Shown piece by piece: positions 17,704 through 25,610 of a DNA stretch of 39,998 nucleotides. The stretch covers positions 1-39,998 of the forward strand of contig NZ_JACXIZ010000058.1 in NCBI RefSeq assembly GCF_014705605.1, in the 5' to 3' direction. The position numbers and the translations under genes were made by a program. The notes beneath the pieces were generated by a model. That model made no database searches. It was not told where the DNA came from and saw nothing but the letters and a program-made list of their open reading frames with translations. Source of the stretch: Paenibacillus sabuli. Its GTDB lineage: Bacteria > Bacillota > Bacilli > Paenibacillales > Paenibacillaceae. Every line of letters begins with the position of its first letter. Position 1 is the first letter of the stretch.

Positions 17704-18750
17704 ATGATGGAGCTGGAGCACATACTGGCGGCCGCGAGCGCCGGCCGGGCATCGGATATCCATATTACCGCGGGCGCGCCGGTGATGCTGCGCGTCCACG
17801 GCAGACTCGTCCCGCACGGCGAGCGGCCGCTGACGGAGCAGGACACCGCCCGGCTGGCGGAGGCGCTGCTGTCGGAGCAGGGTCGGCAGGCGTTCGCCGC
17901 GAGCGGAGACCTGGATCTGGCCTATCGCTCCCCGGCCGGACAGCGTTGCCGGGTCAATGTATTCCGCCAGCGCGGCGGCACCGGCCTGACGGTCCGGCTC
18001 GTCCCGGAGGCGCTGCCGGAGCTCGGACAGCTCGGTCTGCCGGCGGCTGCGGCTCGCCTGGCGGAGCGCTCGCAGGGCCTGGTGCTGGTGACCGGCCCGA
18101 CCGGCAGCGGCAAGACGACGACGCTCGCCGCGCTCGTCCATGCGATCAACGAGCGGCGCAGCTGTCATATCGTCACGCTGGAGGACCCGATCGAATTCGA
18201 GCATCGGCACAAGCGCAGCATCGTCAATCAGCGCGAGATCGGCCGCGACACCGCCTCGTTCGCAGCCGGCCTGCGCGCGGCGCTGCGCCAGGACCCGGAT
18301 GTGCTGCTGATCGGCGAGCTGCGCGATCTGGAGACGATCGCGACGGCGGTCACGGCGGCGGAGACCGGGCATCTCGTCTTCGCCACGCTCCACACCGCCG
18401 ATGCGGCGCAGACGATCGACCGCATCATCGACGTCTTCCCGCCGCAGGGCCAGCAGCAGATACGCGTGCAACTGGCCGCGGTGCTGGCCGGCGTGATCGC
18501 GCAGCGTCTGCTGCCGACGGTCGGCGGGGGCGGCCGTGTCGCAGCCTGCGAGATCATGGTCAATACGCCGGCGATCGCCAACCTGATCCGCACGGACAAG
18601 GTGCATCAGATCCGCTCGATCATCCAGACGGGGCGGCATAGCGGGATGCAGACGATGGAGCAAGCCCTGCGGGAGCTCGTGCGGCAGGGCCTGGTGACGG
18701 AGGAGCAGGCGCGGCAGGCCGTCGGCGAGACGGCCGATCTGAGCGGCTGA
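17704..18750 (+). CDS. pilT: PilT, type IV pilus retraction ATPase
   Basis: PilT powers pilus depolymerisation and twitching. The 348-residue product has the PilT-type N-terminal PAS-like domain (SDIHITAGAPVMLRVHGRL), Walker A GPTGSGKT at 131-138, Asp box LEDPIEFEH near 162, Walker B DVLLIGELRD near 201, and HIS box HLVFATLHTADAAQTIDRIID. The Walker B segment reads GELRD where most PilT proteins have GEMRD. It lacks the zinc cysteines of PilB, so I assign it to PilT rather than a second PilB. AAGGAGG precedes ATG-ATG; either Met may be first. Its presence argues for a retractile pilus rather than a competence pseudopilus. Confidence 0.92.
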   Translation: MMELEHILAAASAGRASDIHITAGAPVMLRVHGRLVPHGERPLTEQDTARLAEALLSEQGRQAFAASGDLDLAYRSPAGQRCRVNVFRQRGGTGLTVRLVPEALPELGQLGLPAAAARLAERSQGLVLVTGPTGSGKTTTLAALVHAINERRSCHIVTLEDPIEFEHRHKRSIVNQREIGRDTASFAAGLRAALRQDPDVLLIGELRDLETIATAVTAAETGHLVFATLHTADAAQTIDRIIDVFPPQGQQQIRVQLAAVLAGVIAQRLLPTVGGGGRVAACEIMVNTPAIANLIRTDKVHQIRSIIQTGRHSGMQTMEQALRELVRQGLVTEEQARQAVGETADLSG

Positions 18751-18785
18751 GCGTAACGAAGCAGCGGAAGGCAGGGGGAAGCAGG

Positions 18786-19994
18786 ATGCCGATCTATCAT
18801 TATCGGGCGGTCGACGCCGCCGGCAAGCGGGCCGCGGGCACCGTGGAGAGCGCCACGCTCCAGCAGGCCGCCGAGCAGCTGCGCGGCCGCGGGCTGTGGG
18901 CGAGCAAGCTGGTCGACCGCAGTCAGAGCGCGCTGCATCGGGAGATCGAGATCGGCGGGCCGCGGGTCGGGACCGCGCATTTCACGGTATTCTGCCGCCA
19001 GCTGGCGACGATGTACAAGTCGGGGGTCGCGCTGGTCGAGGCGATCCGGCTGCTGGCCGAGCAATCGCCAGCGAAGCCGCTGCGCAGGGTGCTCGCCGAC
19101 ATCGCCGAACGCATGAAGGCGGGCGCGCAGTTCTCCGTGGCGGCGGCCGCGCATCCGACGGTGTTCACGCCGGTCTTCGTGAGCATGGTCAAGGCCGGCG
19201 AGGTATCGGGCAGTCTCGACGAGATGCTGGAGCGGCTGGCGGTCTTCTACGAGAAGGAGCATAATACGCGCGAGAAGGTCAAGTCGGCCATGATCTATCC
19301 GGCGATTATGCTCGTCGTCATGGTGCTGGTCGTCGTCTTCATGATGCTGTTCGTAATCCCGGGCTATGTCGACACCTTCGCGCAGATGAATATCGAGCTG
19401 CCGCTGCCGACCCGCATCGTCATGGGGGCGAGCGCCTTCGTGCAGCAGTACTGGTACGTCGTGCTCGCCGCGCTGCCGCTGCCTGGGCTGGCGCTGCGCC
19501 TCATGCGCCGCAGCGCCAGCTGGAGTCGTAGGCTCGACCACGCCAAGCTGAAGCTGCCGGTCTTCGGCCGGCTATGGCACAAGCAGGCGCTGGCGCGCTT
19601 CAGCCGCACCTTCGCCTCACTGTATACCGCGGCCACGCCGATGCTGCCCGCGCTCGCGATCGTCGCCGAGGTGGTCGGCAACCGGGCGATCGGGGCGGTG
19701 ATCGAGGAGCTGCGCCAGCAGGTGCGGCGCGGCCAGCCGATGGCCGGTCCGATGGGACAGTCACGGCTGTTCCCGCCAATGGTGACGCAGATGGTCGCCA
19801 GCGGCGAGCGCGCCGGCTCGCTGGATACGATGCTGGCCAAGGTGGCGGACTTTTACGAGGCGGACGTGGACGCGATGGCCGAGCGGCTCAAGACGCTGCT
19901 GGAGCCGCTCATGATCCTCCTGCTGACCGCCGTCGTCGGACTGATCGTGCTGGCGGTGCTCATGCCTTCCTTCCGCATGATGGAGAGCATGTAG
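18786..19994 (+). CDS. pilC: PilC, type IV pilus inner-membrane platform protein
   Basis: PilC is the polytopic platform on which PilB and PilT act. The 402-residue protein has two tandem T2SSF domains: first about residues 65-190 (FTVFCRQLATMYKSGVALVE, with MVKAGEVSGSLDEML), second about 265-390 (ARFSRTFASLYTAATPMLPA, with MVASGERAGSLDTML). Membrane helices follow each, near 173-197, 220-240 and 378-396. The N-terminus MPIYHYRAVDAAGKRAAGTVE is the normal PilC/GspF opening. GGGGGAAGC lies just before the ATG. It is between pilT and pilA. Confidence 0.94.
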   Translation: MPIYHYRAVDAAGKRAAGTVESATLQQAAEQLRGRGLWASKLVDRSQSALHREIEIGGPRVGTAHFTVFCRQLATMYKSGVALVEAIRLLAEQSPAKPLRRVLADIAERMKAGAQFSVAAAAHPTVFTPVFVSMVKAGEVSGSLDEMLERLAVFYEKEHNTREKVKSAMIYPAIMLVVMVLVVVFMMLFVIPGYVDTFAQMNIELPLPTRIVMGASAFVQQYWYVVLAALPLPGLALRLMRRSASWSRRLDHAKLKLPVFGRLWHKQALARFSRTFASLYTAATPMLPALAIVAEVVGNRAIGAVIEELRQQVRRGQPMAGPMGQSRLFPPMVTQMVASGERAGSLDTMLAKVADFYEADVDAMAERLKTLLEPLMILLLTAVVGLIVLAVLMPSFRMMESM

Positions 19995-20040
19995 TCCGCC
20001 GTTCGATATAGATGCAGCACCAACCTAGGGAGAGGGAGAG

Positions 20041-20415
20041 ATGCAGATGCGCACCATTCTGAAGAACGAGAAGGGACTCACGCTGGTCGAGCTGCTGGCG
20101 GTCATCGTCATCGTCGGCATCATCGCCGCGATCGCGGTGCCGGCGATCGGCGCGACGATCAAAAATGCGGAGGAGAAGTCGGACACGGCGACGGATAAAA
20201 TGATTGAAGAGGCGGCGCTGCGATATGCGATCGACGAGGAAGTCAGCACGGCCACGGCGGTGACGCTGTCAAATGCAGCGACAGGCGCTGACTTGGTCCG
20301 CGAAGGCTACTTGAATGCCATTCCGACCTGGAACGATACCGCAAAGGCCAAAAACGGAGTCACGATTACCCCGCAAGCCAACGGCACCTATACGGTGACG
20401 TTGACGTCAGGCTGA
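20041..20415 (+). CDS. pilA: Type IV major pilin (PilA-like prepilin)
   Basis: A 124-residue prepilin with a short positively charged leader (MQMRTILKNEKG), prepilin-peptidase cleavage expected after Gly12 before LTLVELL, glutamate at mature +5, and a long hydrophobic N-terminal helix (LLAVIVIVGIIAAIAVPAIG). The remaining globular part is short and contains no cysteine. A terminator-like hairpin follows at once. As the only single pilin inside the main operon, it is the best candidate for the major subunit. GGGAGAGGGAGAG precedes ATG; an alternative ATG is six bases downstream. Confidence 0.93.
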   Translation: MQMRTILKNEKGLTLVELLAVIVIVGIIAAIAVPAIGATIKNAEEKSDTATDKMIEEAALRYAIDEEVSTATAVTLSNAATGADLVREGYLNAIPTWNDTAKAKNGVTITPQANGTYTVTLTSG

Positions 20416-20497
20416 TTCTACGTATACGAACAAGCGATTCGACATTGGCCCGGCTCGGCTGGACCACAGAAGTGGGAAGGCCCATACGTTTATCCAA

Positions 20498-20522
20498 GGC
20501 AGCCCGACTCGGGTTGCCTTTC
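20498..20522 (+). terminator. Terminator-like hairpin between pilA and pilD
   Basis: GGCAGCCC, a four-base loop, and GGGTTGCC (one G-U pair) followed by TTTC. The T-run is short, so partial termination is more likely than complete; this would give more pilA than pilD transcript. Confidence 0.5.
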
Positions 20523-20547
20523 GGACCATCAGGAGCGAGGTGAGCGC

Positions 20548-21318
20548 GTGGACGGAATGATCGGACTGCTCGCGGGACTGGGCGGCCTGGCACTCGGCGG
20601 AGCGCTCAACGCGGCGGCCATCCGCTGGGACGAGCGGCTGCCGGCGCGGTATCCGCCGACCTACTGCATCCACGGCGGTCATCCGCTGCGGCGGCTGCGC
20701 GGGCTGCCGGCGCTCGGCTATGCGCTGACGCGCGGCCGCTGTCCGGCCTGCGGGCGCAAGGTCGCACTGGTTTATCCATTCGGCGAGGCTGCGCTGGCCC
20801 TGAGCTGGGCGCTCGCGGGGCTGCAGCTCGGGCCGAGCCGCGAGCTCGCGGCAGCCCTGCTGCTGATCGCTCTGCTGTACGTGATCGTGCAGACCGATCT
20901 GTCCGCGCTCGTCATCCCCGATGCCGTCGTCGCTGCAGGGATCGCCGGCGCGCTGCTCATGCGGCTCTGGTCGCATCCGCTGCCGCTCTGGAATTACGGC
21001 GCGGCGGCACTGGCAGGCAGCGGCCTGCTGCTGGCCATCGGCGTCTTGTGCAGCCTGCTGCTGCGCAAGGAGGCGCTCGGCGGCGGCGACGTCAAGCTGT
21101 ACGTCCCGCTCGGCCTGCTGCTCGGCCTCGAGCTCACGCTGCTGAGCCTGCTGCTGGCGAGCGTGGCCGGATTGGCCGGCGCGCTGATCCTGCGGCTAAG
21201 CGGCCGCGACGCGCGGCAATTGCCGTTTGGCCCTGCCATCGCGGCGGGCGCGCTGTGCGCGTATTGGTGGGGGGCGCAGTGGGTGGACGCCTACCTGAGG
21301 CTGCTGCAGCCCGTGTAG
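20548..21318 (+). CDS. pilD: Prepilin peptidase (PilD-like aspartic protease)
   Basis: PilD cleaves the prepilin leader in the membrane and usually N-methylates the new N-terminus. The 256-residue polytopic protein has both catalytic aspartates: QTDLSALVIPD (TDxxxxxIPD form) near residues 111-121 and GGGDVKLYVPLG near 178. The cytoplasmic loop normally has two CxxC pairs; here the second is present (RCPACG) but the first reads CIHGG, so its second cysteine is replaced. The missing cysteine may alter zinc binding and methylation. Start GTG at 20548 with GAGGTGA upstream. Confidence 0.9.
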   Translation: MDGMIGLLAGLGGLALGGALNAAAIRWDERLPARYPPTYCIHGGHPLRRLRGLPALGYALTRGRCPACGRKVALVYPFGEAALALSWALAGLQLGPSRELAAALLLIALLYVIVQTDLSALVIPDAVVAAGIAGALLMRLWSHPLPLWNYGAAALAGSGLLLAIGVLCSLLLRKEALGGGDVKLYVPLGLLLGLELTLLSLLLASVAGLAGALILRLSGRDARQLPFGPAIAAGALCAYWWGAQWVDAYLRLLQPV

Positions 21319-21455
21319 CGGAGCGTGCAGAGCGTACGCGGGGAGCGACGACCCAGGAGGACCTGAGACGAAGGCGTACTCGGGCGACAACATGACGATC
21401 TGCTGTGGCTAGCCAGCGTCGATGTGTACGGGCGCGCGCAGACACGGCCCGAGCA

Positions 21456-21932
21456 TCAGCGCAGCGTATACGCGACAGTGCGGAACGTCTCCGTGCGCGA
21501 GCCTTCGTACCGCATCGTCAGGGCGATCGACACCCGGCCTTCGGCGACGCTCACCTCGACCGACTCGGTGTGATGCGAGAGCGTCGCGCCGAGTGCGACG
21601 GCGGTATCGGCGCCCTCGGGAATGCGCGACGATTCGAAGGTCAGGCGGCCGTCGGCGAGCCGCCGGTAGCGAATGTATTCGCCCGTCTCGGCATTGTCCA
21701 GGCTGAGCGCGTAGTCCGCTCCCGCGGTCGCGGCGAAGCCGGTGCGAATCGCGCTCACCATATGGCGCAGGCTGTCCTCGGCCTCCTGCTGCACCGTCTC
21801 CCGCAGGGCGATGCGCACCGCGCTGGAGTGGCTCTGGCCGAGCAGCACGATGAGCGTGCCGATGACGAGCAGCGCGATGGCGAGCGCGCCCATTAATTCG
21901 ATTGCGGTCAAGCCTTTGGCGTTGCGGAGCAT
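21456..21932 (-). CDS. Minor pilin-like prepilin (PilW/ComGF-like position)
   Basis: A 158-residue prepilin: leader MLRNAKG, then LTAIELMGALAIALLVIGTL with glutamate at +5 and a hydrophobic helix. The remaining part is a globular domain rich in beta-type sequence (YIRYRRLADGRLTFESSRI). It lies on the strand opposite to the flanking pil genes, downstream of a second prepilin, with a 43-base gap. Start ATG 21932 has AGGA upstream but the spacing is poor; an in-frame upstream extension lacks a prepilin leader. The PilW name is by analogy of order, not strong similarity. Confidence 0.8.
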   Translation of the reverse strand: MLRNAKGLTAIELMGALAIALLVIGTLIVLLGQSHSSAVRIALRETVQQEAEDSLRHMVSAIRTGFAATAGADYALSLDNAETGEYIRYRRLADGRLTFESSRIPEGADTAVALGATLSHHTESVEVSVAEGRVSIALTMRYEGSRTETFRTVAYTLR

Positions 21933-21975
21933 GGCTGTCCTCGCTTTCCTTGAATCGCCTGAAGCGTCGGGTGCG

Positions 21976-22446
21976 TCATTGATACGCCGCATAGCCCTCC
22001 AGCGTGTAGCGGCTGTCCTGGCTGCGGCTTGCGACCGTGATGCGGATGTAGCGGAAGTAGTGGTCGATCTCGTACGTCTCGCCGTCCAGCGTGAGCTCGG
22101 CGTGCGCAGGGGCGAGCGATTGCACCGTGATGTCGAATTGCGGCGCCTCTGCGTCGGGCGCATGCAGCGCTGCGCCGAGCGTGTAGGGGGGAGCTGTGGA
22201 CTGGAGCGCGGCGAGGTCCACCTGCTGCCCGTACAGGTCGATCGTCCCGCCGCTGCGCAGATGATGCTTCAGCTCCTCCATCACCGTCCGGGCGATGGTC
22301 ACGGATTCGCCGGCGCGGGCGTTGGCGCCGCTGAACAGCGCGGTCTGGCCGAGGAGATAGACGGCAGCTGTCACGGCGATGGCCAGAAGGACGACAGCGC
22401 CCAGCACCTCGATGAGGGTGAAGCCCGCCTGCTTGTGCCGCTCCAT
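21976..22446 (-). CDS. Minor pilin-like prepilin (PilV-like)
   Basis: This 156-residue protein starts MERHKQAGFTLIEVLGAVVL: a classical prepilin leader with cleavage after Gly8, Phe at +1 and Glu at +5, then a hydrophobic helix to about residue 32. The globular part ends in RYTLEGYAAYQ. FTLIEVLGAVV is the PilV/GspI style. It is first in a minus-strand pair with the prepilin at 21456-21932, and its start faces the start of the PilX-like gene. I chose ATG at 22446, preceded by AAAGGTG; GTG at 22458 is in frame but too close to the site. Confidence 0.87.
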   Translation of the reverse strand: MERHKQAGFTLIEVLGAVVLLAIAVTAAVYLLGQTALFSGANARAGESVTIARTVMEELKHHLRSGGTIDLYGQQVDLAALQSTAPPYTLGAALHAPDAEAPQFDITVQSLAPAHAELTLDGETYEIDHYFRYIRITVASRSQDSRYTLEGYAAYQ

Positions 22447-22469
22447 CACAATCCACACCTTTCGACATG

Positions 22470-22500
22470 CGTCTTTGTACCTCTACTATAAAAGATTTTG
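22470..22500. promoter_or_regulatory. Divergent promoter region between pilV-like and pilX-like genes
   Basis: The 72-base gap contains CTACTATAAAAG. On the plus strand it offers TATAAA (22487-22492) and on the minus strand TATAGT (22490-22485), so both genes may use overlapping -10 elements. No good -35 is visible on either strand. Confidence 0.3.
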
Positions 22501-22518
22501 GCGAAAGAAGGAAGGAAA

Positions 22519-24216
22519 ATGTCGAAGCGAACGGAACGGGGGAGTGTGCTGCTCCCGGTGCTGGGCTGTATCCTTATCCTCGGGCTGTTGGCCGCGCCGC
22601 TGCTGATGCAGGTCAATGTCGGGCTGCTGCAGGCCAAGACGAGCGGGGAAGCGGAGCGCGCCTACACCTATGCGGAGTCGGCCTCGGCCGTGTACGTGCG
22701 GCTGATCGAGGCGGCTGCGGCAGAGGGCGTGACCGGCGAGGAGCTGCGCCAGCTCGCGGCTGCGCTGCAGACGCAGTTGCAGGCGGAGCTGACGGCCAAG
22801 GGCATGGAGGGCGGCATCGTCATTGCCGTCCGACCGGCGAGCGGCGATCCGACCGGCGTCGATTTTGCGGTCACGAGCGGGTCGGGCGCGCGGGCGCGCG
22901 AGCGGGTCGTCCATCTGGCGCTGTATCCCCCGGCTCCGGGCGGCGGCAGCGGGGGCGGCGGACCGGGCGCGGGCAGCGACGGGACGGAGTTCTATTATCG
23001 CTATGCGGTCGTGATGCCGGACAGTGCGCGCAATCCGGTATTCAACGCCTGCGGCAGCGGCAATAAACTGGCAGATGACGCCTACTCCAATACTTATATC
23101 ACGGCGCAATATGAGCAGGAGTTCGAGTCGTATTTCGCCTATTACCGCGAGCGCCATCTTGCGCTGGCGCCTGTCCCGCCCGATTTGGCTGGCGCCGCCG
23201 GCGACAAGACCGAGTCCGCTGCGCTCACCGTGTCCGGCACTCGCCCCGGCGTCTCCTACGCGGGCGATATCGAGCTCGATTCGGGCGCGGCGATTGCCGT
23301 ATCGGCGCTGCCGGACGGGGCGGCGATCCGAGCCGCCGGCAATCTGAAGAGCACGACGGACGCGCACTCCGGCATCGTATTGGAGGGAGACGTGTACGTG
23401 GGCGGGGATTTCACCTTCCAGGGCGGCAAGCTGCGAATTGCAGGCGATCTGGTCGTGCGGGGCGATCTGAGAATCGCCAGCGCAACCGACGAACTGATTG
23501 TGGAAGGGGACCTGTTGGTGGGCGGCAGTGTGCTCACCTACAATTCCGTCCGTCAATTGACCGTGTACGGCGACATTGCGGTGGGGCAGAACGTGCATTT
23601 CGGCAATACCGCGGTCATCGCCGCGCAGGGGGATGTCCGGATCGGCGGCAGCCTCATCTTCGAGAATACAATCGATCAGTCGTCGATCGGCGGCAATCTG
23701 TTGGTCGGCGGCGCCGTGCAATTCAACAATACGCTCGAGCGCCTGGAGATCGGGGGCAGCTTCCGGATCGGCCAGAGCCTCGCGACCAAGACGGTGAATC
23801 GGCTGGTCGTCGGGTCGGACATACTGATCGGCGGGGCCTCCAATTGGGGGAACACGGTCCAGCTCCTGGAGGTGGGAGGCGCACTGGTCGGCGGCGGCGA
23901 CATGCGGTTCCGCGTAAGTGTGAACGCGCTGCGCATAGGCGCGGATTTTTGGACAATGGGCAGCCTGACGTTCGACAATTCGGTCAGCGGGCTGGAGACG
24001 GGCGGATATCTCGCGGCGTATCGCGATATCCGCTTCGCCAACAACGTATATTCGACCGCGAATGGGCTAAGCGGCTTCTACGCCGGCGGGACGGTGACCT
24101 TCCCGAGCTGGTACGAGTGGGCGAGCGGCACGATCTGCATCGATCACGGCCCGCCGCCCTCCGGCGGCGACGGGGGAGGCGGGGGCTACACGATCGGCGA
24201 CCGCACGTCGAATTGA
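22519..24216 (+). CDS. PilX-like pilus protein with a bactofilin-like beta-helix repeat domain
   Basis: The 565-residue protein begins MSKRTERGSVLLPVLGCILI, a short basic leader and hydrophobic helix like PilX-class minor pilins (no glutamate at +5), then QAKTSGEAERAYTYAESAS, which resembles the PilX N-terminal helix. A Gly-rich linker (about residues 138-155) leads into a region about 230-520 made of short repeats such as VYVGGDFTFQGGKLRIAGDL and LLVGGSVLTYNSVRQLTVYG: repeated G-D/S-L/F-x-hydrophobic turns of roughly 20 residues, as in right-handed beta-helix bactofilins. The end is Gly-rich (GGDGGGGGY). ATG at 22519 follows GAAGGAAGG. It probably heads the pilM-N-O unit. Function is inferred: a large surface minor pilin or tip adhesin. 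Confidence 0.75.
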   Translation: MSKRTERGSVLLPVLGCILILGLLAAPLLMQVNVGLLQAKTSGEAERAYTYAESASAVYVRLIEAAAAEGVTGEELRQLAAALQTQLQAELTAKGMEGGIVIAVRPASGDPTGVDFAVTSGSGARARERVVHLALYPPAPGGGSGGGGPGAGSDGTEFYYRYAVVMPDSARNPVFNACGSGNKLADDAYSNTYITAQYEQEFESYFAYYRERHLALAPVPPDLAGAAGDKTESAALTVSGTRPGVSYAGDIELDSGAAIAVSALPDGAAIRAAGNLKSTTDAHSGIVLEGDVYVGGDFTFQGGKLRIAGDLVVRGDLRIASATDELIVEGDLLVGGSVLTYNSVRQLTVYGDIAVGQNVHFGNTAVIAAQGDVRIGGSLIFENTIDQSSIGGNLLVGGAVQFNNTLERLEIGGSFRIGQSLATKTVNRLVVGSDILIGGASNWGNTVQLLEVGGALVGGGDMRFRVSVNALRIGADFWTMGSLTFDNSVSGLETGGYLAAYRDIRFANNVYSTANGLSGFYAGGTVTFPSWYEWASGTICIDHGPPPSGGDGGGGGYTIGDRTSN

Positions 24217-24263
24217 ACGGAATGCGGCGCCGGAGACAGGCGCGAACGAGAGGAGGAGCAGGC

Positions 24264-25610
24264 ATGCTGGATAAGATACGGGACAGCCTCGGCCTGAGCC
24301 GGACGACGCTCGGGCTGGAGCTCACCGATCATCATGTGAAGCTGTGCGAGATGCAGCTCGGCGGCTCACGCCCGCGTGTGAAGGGCTATGCGATGCGCGC
24401 GCTGCCCGAGGGCACGATGCACGACGGCAAGCTGCTCGCACCGGAGCGGCTGCGCACGGCGCTGACGGAGCTGCTGGCCAGCCGCAAGTGGCGGAGCCGG
24501 CAAGTGAATTTCGCCATTCCGAGCCAAAATGTGATCGTGCGCACGGTCCAAATGCCCGACGTCAAGCGGTCCGAACTGCGCAAACTGCTGCAGCACGAGC
24601 TCAGGCATGGGATCATGCTGCCCTTTGAAGAGCCGCACTTCGACTTCGTCAAGCTGCCGCACAGTCGGGAGCCTGGGGAAGCCGGTGCGTCCGACGGCCC
24701 AAAAGCGCTCGGCGGCGCCGGAGGACCTGGTGTGCCGGGAGGACTTGGCGTGCTTGGCGGAACCGGCGCGGAAGGAACCGCAGCGCTTGGCTCGCCGGGC
24801 GCGGCCTCCATGCCCGGCGCTGCGTCCGAGGAGGCGAGCCGCGAGGATGGGGAGACGGACAAGGCGCTCTGCCCGGTGCTCTTGGTGGCGGCGCCGATGG
24901 AGCTGGTGCTGGACTATGCGGAGCTGTTGCGCTCCGTGAAGCTGAAGCTGTGCAGCATCGAGCTCAAGGTGTTCGCGCTGCAGCGCCTCCAGCAGACCGA
25001 GCGTCCGGAGCTGTCGCCCCAGACGTGGATGGCGGTCGATGTCAATCGGACCACCTGCGACGTGTCGATCGTGCAGCGCGACGCGGTGCAGATCACCCGC
25101 AGCATGGAGGTGGACCTGCGGGACGGCCATGCGGGGGCAGCCGCAGGCAGCGGCGTCGCGCAGGCAGCGGCGCCCGCGGGGTGGCTGGAGAGCGCCGCCG
25201 GGGCTGCGGCGGCGGTACCGGCCTGGCCGCCGCCTGCCCGGGCTCGCGAGGAAGCGGCGAACCCTCAGAGCGGCGGTCGTGAAGCGTCTGCGGCAGCCGG
25301 CGCGCAGGGCGGCTGGCAGCCCTCGCCCTCGTTCGACGCCGCCTGCGAGGAGCTGGCGGCGGAGCTGGAGCGGCTGCTGGACTTCTATCGTTACACGCTC
25401 GGGAATCGCGACACGCCGGTCGGCTCGCTTCAGTTGACCGGGGACATCCCGGGCATGCTGCCTCTGGCACAGCGACTGCAAGCGCGCATGCCGCAGCAGA
25501 TTGTGAAGACGCACGGGACCTCGCTGACAGTCGCCGGCAATACGTCGGGCTGGGATGCCGCGGCGTATGCCGTGCCGCTGGGACTGGCACTAAGAGGGAG
25601 GCGACCATGA
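24264..25610 (+). CDS. pilM: PilM-like actin-fold protein with two low-complexity insertions
   Basis: PilM is the cytoplasmic actin-like ATPase-fold protein that binds the N-terminus of PilN. The 448-residue product starts DKIRDSLGLSRTTLGLELTD and includes VNFAIPSQNVIVRTVQMPDV (81-100) and the later MAVDVNRTTCDVSIV (256-270) and SLQLTGDIPGM (388-398) segments of the fold. Two stretches are unusual: residues about 136-198, collagen-like and Gly/Pro/Ala-rich, and about 288-355, Ala/Gly/Pro-rich. Without them the length would be near 320, typical for PilM. I chose ATG 24264 after GGAGGAG; the open frame upstream to 23844 is antisense-like GC-rich sequence inside the previous gene. Confidence 0.87.
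   Translation: MLDKIRDSLGLSRTTLGLELTDHHVKLCEMQLGGSRPRVKGYAMRALPEGTMHDGKLLAPERLRTALTELLASRKWRSRQVNFAIPSQNVIVRTVQMPDVKRSELRKLLQHELRHGIMLPFEEPHFDFVKLPHSREPGEAGASDGPKALGGAGGPGVPGGLGVLGGTGAEGTAALGSPGAASMPGAASEEASREDGETDKALCPVLLVAAPMELVLDYAELLRSVKLKLCSIELKVFALQRLQQTERPELSPQTWMAVDVNRTTCDVSIVQRDAVQITRSMEVDLRDGHAGAAAGSGVAQAAAPAGWLESAAGAAAAVPAWPPPARAREEAANPQSGGREASAAAGAQGGWQPSPSFDAACEELAAELERLLDFYRYTLGNRDTPVGSLQLTGDIPGMLPLAQRLQARMPQQIVKTHGTSLTVAGNTSGWDAAAYAVPLGLALRGRRP

Noticed and set aside
17704-18750. Reading this ATPase as a ComGA-like competence protein
   Set aside because: It lies beside a separate PilB, lacks the zinc cysteines, and has the PilT-type N-terminal and HIS-box segments, so PilT fits better.
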